Assembly (NCBI GenBank): GCA_964019335.1 | Contig: OZ025757.1 | Span: 64,501-128,500 of the forward strand | DNA length: 64,000 nucleotides | Direction: 5' to 3' | DNA from: Diplonema japonicum | Taxonomy: Eukaryota > Euglenozoa > Diplonemea > Diplonemida > Diplonemidae | Part shown: positions 41,887 to 50,809 of the stretch, in pieces | How the letters are laid out: each line of letters starts with the position of its first letter | How positions within the stretch are numbered: the first letter of the stretch is position 1 | Program-made: the position numbers and the translations under genes | Notes under the pieces: generated by a model | What the model saw: only the letters and a program-made list of their open reading frames with translations | Told to the model about the DNA's origin: nothing | Database searches by the model: none

Positions 41887-42230
41887 TGAGGGGAGGCGCT
41901 GCAAACGACGCCCTTCTATCATTTTATTTTTTTTTTCCCGACACATGCAAAAAAAAAAAAAAAATACAAAAACACAGAAAGCAAACTCGATCTTTTAACG
42001 TCAAAGGTGATACAGGCCGAACGGCGCTCAGACCACAAGTGTACCCATAAAGTACATGGGGTGGGGGGTGTTTTGTAGGGTCAGACGACACGTTTTTAGT
42101 GAGCTTCTAACCTACACGGCGCCACCTCTCATACATAGCATGCTTCCGCACCTAGACCTGGCCAACCGTCTTTCCCCGTAGTTCCCACCTAACTTGGAAA
42201 AGCAGATTGGGAAAAACGAGAAAATGTGTA
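41780..42230. other. Spacer with dispersed repeat
   Basis: Contains a T run, an A run and the repeat copy at 42034-42134. No gene seen. Confidence 0.5.
42034..42134. repeat. Dispersed repeat, copy 1 (GCGCCACCTCTC family)
   Basis: Shares CCATAAAGTACATGGGG, GGGGGTGTTT.GTAG, ACGACAC, GAGC.AACTTCTAACCT-like and CGGCGCCACCTCTCA with 56871-56968, in the same orientation. Confidence 0.75.
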
Positions 42231-43241
42231 TCACGCCACGGAGCAGCAACCAAAACGATTCGCCTCTACTTTTTTTTGCAGGGTTCGAAGCTTTGTCTCG
42301 AGCCTTTTGTTCGCCTGTTCCAGGGCATCTAAGCGTGCCGCCACCTTCGCCGCATCCGCTCGAACATCGTTATCGTGGCCGGCCGCCTCGTCAGCGAACA
42401 CGGTGTCGCAAGGAAGCTCGTTTAAAAGCTTCTCCTTGTTCACCTCCTCAACCTCAGCGTCCTCATTGTCGTCAACAGTGTTGAGGAGATATTTGTTAAC
42501 GGCTTTTGAAGCGTCAGAAACTGCAGAAAAAGTACCGGGGACAGAGGTGAATGCATCCAAGACTGGGGTGATCAATTTTACCGGTTCTTTGTTTTTTTTT
42601 CGCACCTCGTTGATCTCAGCTGGGGTAGGGATATGTTGAACGGCCACGTCGCTTATTGCATCAGGTTGTGCTGCAACAAAGTCAGCAGGAGACAGCGCTC
42701 CCAACGGTTCTGGCCGTCTTTTTTTCTGTTTTTTGTCGGGTTGCCCTAAGGCGTACTGCGCTATATTCGACATAGTGAAGTCGTCATCCTCGTTCGGGTT
42801 GCGGTCTGGGATTTCTAAGGAGCATGATGCGAAGCCTTCCTCTTGTTCCTGTTCTTCTCGTTTTTGTTCTTCTTCTTCTTCGTCTTCCTCTTCTTCGTCT
42901 TCCTCCGGGGATTTTAGATGCGGTTGTTGTGGTGGTTCAAAAAGTAGATTCTGGTCGTTCTCGTCATTGACGGTGATCGGTGCGAAGCTCCATTCTCCTG
43001 GGTCATGCTCCGGTGGTGGTGGTGGTGGAGGTGGTCCTCGCCCGGTCGAGCCAGCTGTACCAGGCCGAGTTCGTGAGCCGGCTGTCCCCGGTCGTGACCC
43101 TGCCGACACGGTTTTGTTTCTTTTACCTCTCATCATGACTTTTTGCTTATCATCCACAGCAGACTGGATGCCTTGCCCCCCCTGGAGCGGTTTGAAATTC
43201 GACCATTGGGGGGCCCATTTGTCCCCCCCTTTTGCTGCCAT
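42231..43241 (-). CDS. Hypothetical disordered acidic protein with C-terminal coiled coil
   Basis: 336 aa. The N-terminus contains a tandem RPGTAGS repeat (SRPGTAGSRTRPGTAGS), an eight-Pro run and a long Glu/Asp-rich stretch with a Gln/Glu-rich tail. The C-terminal 45 residues form a coiled coil (ARLDALEQANKRLETKLRTL) followed by a CCSVA end. RPGTAGS-type repeats are common in flagellar and cytoskeletal proteins of protists. No enzymatic motif. Confidence 0.7.
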   Translation of the reverse strand: MAAKGGDKWAPQWSNFKPLQGGQGIQSAVDDKQKVMMRGKRNKTVSAGSRPGTAGSRTRPGTAGSTGRGPPPPPPPPEHDPGEWSFAPITVNDENDQNLLFEPPQQPHLKSPEEDEEEEDEEEEEQKREEQEQEEGFASCSLEIPDRNPNEDDDFTMSNIAQYALGQPDKKQKKRRPEPLGALSPADFVAAQPDAISDVAVQHIPTPAEINEVRKKNKEPVKLITPVLDAFTSVPGTFSAVSDASKAVNKYLLNTVDDNEDAEVEEVNKEKLLNELPCDTVFADEAAGHDNDVRADAAKVAARLDALEQANKRLETKLRTLQKKVEANRFGCCSVA

Positions 43242-43340
43242 CCTGTGGATATTTATTTATAAACAAGAAGAAGAAAAAAAAAAAAAGTCTTTTTTTTTTT
43301 TAAAATGAGAAAAAGAAAGCCAACAATTTGACGGATACTG

Positions 43341-43375
<35 letters not shown>

Positions 43376-43393
43376 GGCCCACTATAAGAAAAT

Positions 43394-43428
<35 letters not shown>

Positions 43429-43431
43429 CTC

Positions 43432-43843
43432 TTAGAGGGCAAGAGCGAACCTACGCTGGGGGTAGGCAGCCTCCTTCCTGGCCTGCCTGGCGGTCTTCTG
43501 GGAGAATTCGTGGTGCTTGAGGGCCCTCCTCTTGGCACGGGTCTGCTTCCTCTTGAGATCGGTGGGCCTGAACTTCTTGCCCCTGTACAGCTTCCTGAGG
43601 GCGATCCTCTGGTTGCAGTTGAGCACGGTGAGGGTCTTGGCCACAGACTTCCTGACGGTCTTGATCTTGGCCAGCTTCGAGGCGGGGCCACCAGTGACCT
43701 GTTTTTTTTTTTTTTTTTTTTTTTTTCTTTATACACACCTGGGCAACCTTGAGCCCGCTCAACTCCATCTTAAGCTCATCCAGCTGCTTCAGAAGGTCCT
43801 CCTTGGACTTGGTGCGGAGTTCGTGCGAGAGAATCTTGACCAT
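43432..43843 (-). CDS. RPL35: 60S ribosomal protein L35 (uL29), two exons
   Basis: Large-subunit protein near the polypeptide exit tunnel. Exon 1 (43843-43739, 35 codons) and exon 2 (43698-43432) join in phase 0 to give 123 aa, exactly the usual eukaryotic length. The N-terminus MVKILSHELRTKSKEDLLKQ and the segment LRKLYRGKKFRPTDLKRKQT are diagnostic. The 40-nt intron begins GTGTGTATAAAG, continues as a run of A and ends CAG. Because the protein family is so well known, this gene is the best proof that A-rich mini-introns are really spliced here. Confidence 0.97.
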
Positions 43844-43910
43844 TTTTTTAAAACTTTTTTTTTTTTTTAAATTACGCTGTTGGGGGGCGATTATAGGAGG
43901 TTTATCGGAG

Positions 43911-43952
<42 letters not shown>

Positions 43953-43954
<2 letters not shown>

Positions 43955-45152
43955 AAAACATCAGCTTCCCCAACCCGGGCGGTTTTTCATAGTTCGCCCC
44001 ATGGGCGCAACGCGCATCCTTCCCGCCCTCAGTTTTTCTATACCACCTTGTAAACGTTTGCAAATCGAAACCCTTCGGTGCCTCTCCCCTTGTTCTGAAC
44101 GAGTGCGCGGACGAAACGTGTCGCGCCCACCACATATCGCACACCGACGTCGGCTTGGGGATGAGGTTATCACGCATCGCGCATGACGCATCTCTCGCAG
44201 TGCTCTGCAACCGATTGAGGTGCACGACGTCAGAGGTGAGAACGTAAAGAACAAGGTGCGCCTCGATCTCCACAAGATACTCCTTAAGATGCGATCTGGC
44301 CGGTTCAGTAGATAAAACGACAAGGGCTTTCTCAGGATCACCGTGTTGAAGATGCGAGACGGCCAGCTCGCAGACGGCAAAACTGGAATACAGATCAGTG
44401 CAGCCGCCCGCATCAATGGCAGCGTTCCAAAACCGCACCAGGGTTGCAGGTTGCTCCCGGACGAAGTTTAGCGTAGCAAGTAGGCGGTACAAGTCCCACG
44501 GTGAGGACAAGGTGGTTGTCGATGTGTTTTTTACCTCCTTCAACGCCTCGTTGACTTTGTCAAGGTAGATTAGGCTTTTTGTTATAATTCTGGATAGGTG
44601 TGGGGTGTGTTGATCATGGTGTGACTGGAGATCGCACCGAATTGTGTTGAACCACGCTGCGTCGCGTGCGTTCCCTGCTGCGGTTAACGCCGCACCGTAC
44701 CCCACCCGTGACAGCTTAACCTTGTTTTTTCCGACGAAATTCTCGTACGTTTTTTTCAGAGTTGAAAAGTCCGTTCCGCCTGCTCTTGAGTAACAGGCCA
44801 ATGCGGCGCCGACTGCCTGGGCGTCGATCGTCTCGTTCACGGCCAGGCTCCATATTTTTAGTACCCCGTCCGGGCTTCTTGCCCTTGCCACCCGTTGCAT
44901 CCCCGATGTCACCACGTCCGGCGACCGTTTGTTCCTCGCGACTATTTTCGTTACGGCTTCTTCGACTTCTGTGGCGGTGCCTTTGGTGTGGTGTATTGCC
45001 TCTCTTGCTTTTCTTGTTGCCTCAGGGCCTCGTTTAGTACCGGGTGTGACGTGGATGGGCCCGCCGAGGCCCGCCTTCACCGCACGCTTGGCCTGGTCCG
45101 AAAGGGTTCTAACTGCATGGTCATGGAGCCATCGTTTGTGTGTGTTGTGCAT
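43953..45152 (-). CDS. PPR-like helical-repeat protein, probably mitochondrial
   Basis: 399 aa. The basic N-terminus could target mitochondria. The rest is helical repeats of about 35 residues (for example VLKIWSLAVNETIDAQAVGA, VGYGAALTAAGNARDAAWFN, LLATLNFVREQPATLVRFWN) resembling pentatricopeptide repeats. PPR proteins bind organellar RNA and are abundant in euglenozoans. No PPR consensus unit is perfect, so the family call is moderate. The ATG is not preceded directly by an A run. Confidence 0.6.
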
Positions 45153-45215
45153 CCTTTGGGGGAAAAAAAAAATTATTTTGAGGGGGTGGAAAAAAAAAAA
45201 AAAAAAAAAAAGAAA

Positions 45216-46241
45216 TTAGTGGTGTGGCATGGGCATCATGATACTATAGGTACCGTCAGTGTACTCGCCGTAGCCTTCGTCAACACTAGCTGGAACGATC
45301 GAGCCTCCTCGGGCTTGAGCGACCAAGGAGAGAACCTGTTCCAGGGCTGATGGGGCGAGGTTTGCCTCGACGTGCCCACATGACAACACGTATTTCCCCT
45401 CCGCGGCGCCCCCGCCCTGCTGCGGGGGGCAGATGGAGCCGATCTCGTCCAGGTTTGTAAGGTACATGTTAACAGCTTGCTCCACATCGTCCCCGCACAG
45501 AGTGAGAAGAGTAGCTACGCAAAACTGCCGGGCGATCGCATCTTGCGTGAGCCCAAGCGATTCGAGAAATAAATTGCAAGTCGCGCTCAATACAGACCCA
45601 CCACAACCGGTCACCTTTATAAGCTTCTGAATCGAGTCCGTATATTCGTCAACATTACTGCCCAAACTGTCCAAGTGGATCACTGTGAATGGGTACAGCA
45701 AGTCGCCTGAAAATATCCTGTTTTCCGAACTGAATAAAAGTGAAATCGAATCAGGGGTATGGCCTGGTGTGTAAATGACTTCGAGAGATTCGTTTTCCGT
45801 GGGGTTTTCCGGGTCAAGATACACTTTTTCGCCGTCTTGCAGCCATTTGTCGATTTTGAAGTCGGGGACCGAGGTGCCGTGGACGGAGGCTAGGGAGTTT
45901 AAGTCGTGGTTTTGTGTAAAGGTTTTGTGGCCTGCTCCCATGTAGATTTCGCCAATGTGACGAGCATCGTGGATGTCTCTCCCTTTGCAGAATTCACAGT
46001 TTCCGCCAACATGGTCGAAGTGGATGTGGGTGCAGATGACCACATAAGGCAGGCCGGCCGAGTTTATTTCCTTGTCTAAGAATTCCTTGTAGGTCTGCCC
46101 CCCCGAAACCGGGCACCCCGTGTCTATCACAACAACCCTTGCCGTTCCCTTAATTACGTACAGAAACGGGTATTGTCCGAAGGGGTCGTCCTGTACAATT
46201 TTAAACACTTTCTCACTTAGTTTCTCCAGGGTAAACGGCAT
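45216..46241 (-). CDS. Metallo-beta-lactamase-fold hydrolase (MBLAC2-like)
   Basis: 341 aa. The metal motif THIHFDHVGGN gives HxHxDH; a downstream GHTPDSIS His and a GDLLYPF Asp complete the dinuclear site. The N-terminal domain is preceded by VIDTGCPVSGG, a standard MBL strand. Architecture and the HVGGN phrasing are like MBLAC2, a thioester hydrolase acting on acyl-CoA, though the substrate here is inferred. The C-terminal 80 residues are unusual and rich in Gly and Pro. The start is MPFTLEKLSEK; upstream residues are homopolymer. Confidence 0.8.
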   Translation of the reverse strand: MPFTLEKLSEKVFKIVQDDPFGQYPFLYVIKGTARVVVIDTGCPVSGGQTYKEFLDKEINSAGLPYVVICTHIHFDHVGGNCEFCKGRDIHDARHIGEIYMGAGHKTFTQNHDLNSLASVHGTSVPDFKIDKWLQDGEKVYLDPENPTENESLEVIYTPGHTPDSISLLFSSENRIFSGDLLYPFTVIHLDSLGSNVDEYTDSIQKLIKVTGCGGSVLSATCNLFLESLGLTQDAIARQFCVATLLTLCGDDVEQAVNMYLTNLDEIGSICPPQQGGGAAEGKYVLSCGHVEANLAPSALEQVLSLVAQARGGSIVPASVDEGYGEYTDGTYSIMMPMPHH

Positions 46242-46242
46242 G

Positions 46243-46275
<33 letters not shown>

Positions 46276-46707
46276 ATATTACCCCTCCCTTTTTGTGTGT
46301 GTGTGTTGTTAAATCGAAGAATGGGGAGGGAAAATAAGAATTCTTTTTTAAAAAAAAAGGGTACAAATAAAATAAAAAAGAGAGGAAACAATTAACAATG
46401 GATAAAAAAAAGAAAAAAAAAAGGTGTACAATTTAGGAGTGACTTCAGAACTGCGCTAAAAAAGCAGGACGAGATGTGGGAGGAGAAAGAAAGAAAGAAA
46501 GAAAGAAAAAAAAAAAGAAGGAGGGAAACAAAAAAAGTGAGGGTTTTTTTTTTTTTTTTTTTTTTTTTTCCTCCTTTTTTTTTCTCCGCTCCTTCCTTTT
46601 TTTTTTTTTCGTTTAGTTTTCTTCTTCCTCCACACAAACTTTTTTTTTTGCTCTGTTTTTTTTTTTTTTTTTTTTTTCTTTCTTCTTTCTCCCTCTTCGC
46701 TTTCCAT

Positions 46708-46752
<45 letters not shown>

Positions 46753-46967
46753 GTTTTGCTGCTTTCATCCATGCCCTCTCCAAGAGATGACAAAATAAGC
46801 CTACATAAAACAAAAAAAGGGAGCACGGTTTATAATAAGAAAGAAGGGACCCGAAAAAGAAAGAAAAGAAATATTTAAACAAAGAAAAAAAAGTTGATAG
46901 GAGGGAAGAGAAGGGGGGGGGGGGGGGGGGAGGGGAGGTTTCATTAACAAACATTTTCCCTTCTTCC
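46242..46967. other. Homopolymer-dense spacer
   Basis: Nearly all A, T or G runs (for example about 46711-46750, all A). Nothing gene-like. Confidence 0.5.
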
Positions 46968-47351
46968 TCATAAGCCCAGCTGCGTTGTGGCGATGTTATA
47001 CTTCTCAGCCCAGGACAGGCTATTCCAGGTCCGATCCCCGCATTGTTTGGAGAGTTCGTGTAGAACGGCTGGGTGAAGAGAGAGCACCTTCTGCCTGGCC
47101 AGGGCATCTAAAGCTGCCGTTTTCGCCTCCAAGGGGGAAAGTACACCAGCAACTGACACAGAATCTACAGAGGCGCTAGCGAGCCTGTTCCCCTCTGGCA
47201 CATTGTCATCACAATCGTAAAACTCACAAAAAGCTTCTGTTTCGTCTGAAGACCAGTCCAGCAGCGGGCAACCTCCACCCATATCCAAGGGAGGCACCCT
47301 GTAGCTCGTCAAAGGCGGCCTTCCAAGCGGAGCATGACTAACAGCAAACAT
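46968..47351 (-). CDS. Hypothetical small protein
   Basis: 127 aa. Contains an acidic Cys-bearing patch (CEFYDCDDN) and a C-terminal helical part (KTAALDALARQKVLSLHPAV). An A-run leader directly precedes the ATG, as in confirmed genes, and composition is non-homopolymeric, which supports a real gene. No family recognised. Confidence 0.6.
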   Translation of the reverse strand: MFAVSHAPLGRPPLTSYRVPPLDMGGGCPLLDWSSDETEAFCEFYDCDDNVPEGNRLASASVDSVSVAGVLSPLEAKTAALDALARQKVLSLHPAVLHELSKQCGDRTWNSLSWAEKYNIATTQLGL

Positions 47352-47525
47352 CTTTTTTTTTTTTTCCCCTTTTTTAATTTCTTTTTTTACACATGGAAAG
47401 AAAAAAAAAAATGCAATAAAAAAAAATGGAGGGGGGTATTAAGGTAAGGAGGGGAAACACATACAAATAAAAAAACAAAAAAAAAAAACAAAAACAAAAA
47501 AGAGATGAGATAAAAGGAGGTTTCC

Positions 47526-47571
<46 letters not shown>

Positions 47572-47596
47572 GAACGCTCCACCTTATAAATAAATA

Positions 47597-47634
<38 letters not shown>

Positions 47635-47689
47635 AGTCTGAGAAAAAAAAAAAAAAAATGTTTTTTCAATCAACAACTACTCTATTATT
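47352..47689. other. A/T-tract spacer
   Basis: Two long runs (about 47529-47570, all T; about 47599-47631, all A) that could pair as a stem. No gene. Confidence 0.5.
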
Positions 47690-48409
47690 TCATTTTTTTT
47701 TTGTTGCACTTTCTTTTCTGGGGGAGGACACTTGCGGAACCCTTCTGATGTTCCTTTCAGTGTGGTTGTGGTGGTCGGCGTTCGTTTGCTTGAGTTTCTC
47801 GAAACAAACATCATAGGACCAATCACCCGACTTCACCGCGCGTACTACAATGTCGCTGCGTTTCCCCTCGGCTTCCCATTCGTGAAAATGCTGTTCAACC
47901 ACAGCTGAGGCATCCTCTGCATAGTCTCTCCATGTTTTGTCGTTTTCAACAAATTGCCATTTGTAACCTGTGCCCCTGCGGCCTGCGCTTGGCGTTGCTT
48001 CCAGACAGCGCCTCTTGGGCATGGGAGCTTTTGCAGGTTCTTCCTTCCTGCTTCGTTTTGGCTTCGCTTTTGCAGGTTCTTCTTTCGGGCTTGGTTTTGG
48101 CTTCGCTAATTTCTTCGCTAGTTTCTTCGTTTTTGCAGGTTCTTCCTTCGGGCTTGGTTTTGGCTTCGCTGATTTCTTCTGCTTTTTTTCATTTTTCTTT
48201 TTCTTCTCCTTGGCCGCACGCTTCGCGTTCATTTGCCTCTGCTTCTTCACCCTCTTCAAAACCATTTCCTTTCGCAGCAAACCCTTCACGATCATCGCCA
48301 CCTCTTTCTTCTCCCTCTCCTGCGGGCTAACTGCCTTCTTCTTCGGTTTTTTCACTTGAAAGTCCGCCATGTTGAAGTGCTCCATCTTCTTTGGCACCCG
48401 TGGTTTCAT
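47690..48409 (-). CDS. WWE-domain protein with Lys-rich N-terminus
   Basis: 239 aa. The N-terminal half is very basic, with repeated AKPKPSPKEEPAK units and nuclear-localisation-like clusters. The C-terminal domain (about 148-220) has WQFVENDKTWRDYAEDASAV, then VEQHFHEWEAEG, YDVCFEKLKQTN and ERNIRRV, matching the WWE fold that binds ADP-ribose in poly(ADP-ribose) chains. Probably a nuclear PAR reader or ubiquitin-linked adaptor. The PARG gene at 40183 belongs to the same array. Confidence 0.8.
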   Translation of the reverse strand: MKPRVPKKMEHFNMADFQVKKPKKKAVSPQEREKKEVAMIVKGLLRKEMVLKRVKKQRQMNAKRAAKEKKKKNEKKQKKSAKPKPSPKEEPAKTKKLAKKLAKPKPSPKEEPAKAKPKRSRKEEPAKAPMPKRRCLEATPSAGRRGTGYKWQFVENDKTWRDYAEDASAVVEQHFHEWEAEGKRSDIVVRAVKSGDWSYDVCFEKLKQTNADHHNHTERNIRRVPQVSSPRKESATKKK

Positions 48410-48958
48410 GGTTTTCTTCTTCCTTTTTTTTTTTTTTTTTTGTTCTTGTGTTCTTTACTTTTTTTTTTTTTTTTCCCCTCCCCCTACTAACTGTTAACGG
48501 AGAGAAAAAAAAAGAAAAGGGAAAAAAAAAAAAAAGATGAAAAGAGATCAGGTAGCTGAGGGGTCTGATCGGGTTAACGTGAGTGGAGACGATAACAACA
48601 GAAAAAAGAAGAAAAAAAACTCGATAATTTTCAGTGGTGTGCATGGGGGGGTGCCCACTGTTCGAGAAGAAGAATTCACACTAATCAGGTCACCGTTCTG
48701 CGGTGGCTGTTTGTCGCGATGAAACATATAAAAAAGAAAGAAAGAAAGAAAGAAAACGAATAGAATGGGCGAAACTTCGCGTACTGATATTTCTCCCCCC
48801 CCCCCCCCCCCCTCGATAACCATACATAAAGTGCGCTATAACGTTATCAAATAAGGAATATTATAAAAGTTATTGATGACCATTCTACACACATTTATGT
48901 GTCGAATCACAAAAAAAAAAAAAAAAAAAAGCTTTCGGTGCGCGAGGACCTCCTTCCG

Positions 48959-48991
<33 letters not shown>

Positions 48992-49100
48992 TTTATTGTG
49001 GTCCTTTCATGGACCGCAAAACAAATAATAACGGAAGGGGGGAGGTGATCTACAGCGAAAATTTCAACAAAGCAGAAGCGACATGCCTCCCCTTCCCACC

Positions 49101-49137
<37 letters not shown>

Positions 49138-49139
49138 AC
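48410..49139. other. Spacer with homopolymers
   Basis: Poly-A, poly-T and a C run near 48794-48812. Short unique patches only; no gene seen. Confidence 0.5.
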
Positions 49140-50615
49140 CTAAACACAAAGATTCCAACCCGGCTGGCAAACCTCAACCTGAGGCCAACTCGGCTGCGAG
49201 GTGTACGCATACACCATGGGAACCGCGTAGTTCCCCTGGTACATGGAATATCCCTCGTTGGACTGCGTAAGCCTGGTAGCGTTGAGGTTCCCCCAGTCAA
49301 GTGTCCACAACGTGAACTGCTTGGCCCGGTAGGCCATCACATCCGCCTCGTGCGTGTTATTCATTTGAGCAAGAAATTTTGATGCTTCGTGAAACATATT
49401 AACGTTACCCCCGATACCATGACAGAACATAGTACCCTTTACCAGCAACCCACGGTTCCAGGTCACCGTGGCTGTTTTAATCCCAGCCTCAGTGTAGGAA
49501 GCGTTTTCGAAACGAAGACCTGCCTCAAGGAATATATTGAGAAACCCTGGGGCTCCGTGGCACCACTGCACCCTGGCATCATTGTCCGAGCCGTAGTGAG
49601 CTTTGCACCCGCCTTCGATGTTGGTTGGGATGTTGCCGTCTTCTAGCTGGATCGACACGTAGAAATCGATGGTGTTTTGAAGAGCCACATAATATTTCCC
49701 GTTTTTCTCCATGATAAAGCTTAGCTTTTCCGGGTACGTGTTGACGGCTGTGAAAATTGTTTTAACGATCCCGGACGATCCGTGGCCCGGGCCCCACAGA
49801 TAGCAGTTTGAAAATGACTCGTACTGGAGGTAGTTTGTTCCCAACCCGACACCTGTTTCAACCCCGAAATCGAGGATCCATTTTGCGAGGTTTGCGATTA
49901 TTTCGGTATCGACTATGGTGGACTTGTAGAACGTGTTGTATAGCAGTGCACCGTACAGCATTCCTGACAAACCGGTGTCGAGCGTGCAGTCCTCGAGTGA
50001 GATGCCGTCTTTCGATGTTTTCTGTTTTTGGAGAATCGCCGTGTTCATGTTTTCAAAGGTTGTTTTGATCTTTGCAAGAAGGCTGTCTCTTGTGGAGTTC
50101 TCTCCTTTTGTGTTGTGGATGACGGACATAAGGAACCACACCCCGACGTGGCCTGACATATAGGCACCGGAGGACTGTTTAACAGGGAGTTTTTCGATGG
50201 AAGCCGAGATGTACGCCTCGGCCTTCGAGAGCAGTGTGGCATTGTTGCCCCCTTCCGCGAGATATTTCCTCAAAAAGATGTTGCCCCGCCCCGCGCTTCC
50301 AAGGAATATGAACGGGCCTTCGGTTTCTTTATCGGCAGGGTAGTTCATTGCCCACCAGTTGAGATACCATTCATCAAACCCGGCCATCTTCGCCCGTTCA
50401 GAAGAGTTGAAAGCAATGGGCATCCCGGGGGAGTAGTCAGGGAGGGTGTTGCTGTAGCAAGGCGGGCAAGGCGGTCCGATCGTTCCAGGGCATTGTGCCG
50501 GCTCGGTCGTCCCGACTGGTTTGCACTGATCCTGCTGAGGAGGCTCTGGCCCTTTGTTGTTGTACGCACCGCAGGCGAGCGTCAGGACTGTTGTGGTTGC
50601 GATGAGGACGGACAT
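49140..50615 (-). CDS. LanC-like protein with signal peptide
   Basis: 491 aa. Signal-like N-terminus (MSVLIATTTVLTLACGA), a Cys/Pro-rich linker and then an alpha/alpha toroid typical of LanC/LANCL. The zinc ligands are visible as WCHGAPG and CHGIGGN, with GHGSSGI before them. Eukaryotic LANCL proteins bind glutathione and catalyse additions to dehydroamino acids, but are normally cytosolic or membrane-associated. This one appears secreted or lumenal, and has several N-glycosylation sequons (NAT, NST, NAS, NNT). Leader: pyrimidine tract and AG upstream of a short A-rich stretch. Confidence 0.85.
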   Translation of the reverse strand: MSVLIATTTVLTLACGAYNNKGPEPPQQDQCKPVGTTEPAQCPGTIGPPCPPCYSNTLPDYSPGMPIAFNSSERAKMAGFDEWYLNWWAMNYPADKETEGPFIFLGSAGRGNIFLRKYLAEGGNNATLLSKAEAYISASIEKLPVKQSSGAYMSGHVGVWFLMSVIHNTKGENSTRDSLLAKIKTTFENMNTAILQKQKTSKDGISLEDCTLDTGLSGMLYGALLYNTFYKSTIVDTEIIANLAKWILDFGVETGVGLGTNYLQYESFSNCYLWGPGHGSSGIVKTIFTAVNTYPEKLSFIMEKNGKYYVALQNTIDFYVSIQLEDGNIPTNIEGGCKAHYGSDNDARVQWCHGAPGFLNIFLEAGLRFENASYTEAGIKTATVTWNRGLLVKGTMFCHGIGGNVNMFHEASKFLAQMNNTHEADVMAYRAKQFTLWTLDWGNLNATRLTQSNEGYSMYQGNYAVPMVYAYTSQPSWPQVEVCQPGWNLCV

Positions 50616-50809
50616 TTTTTTTTTCTTCCCCCCTTCTCTTGATTTGGTGAAAAAAAGAGAAAAAAAAAGAGAAAACAAACACACACTAAATAAATGTGAT
50701 ACGGGTTATATATATCTCATCCAGCAGGATGACATAGGGGAATAAAAAAAAAAAAAAAAAAGAGCAGGATTTTTTTTTTTCTTCTTCTCTTTCTTCTTTT
50801 TTTTCCTCC

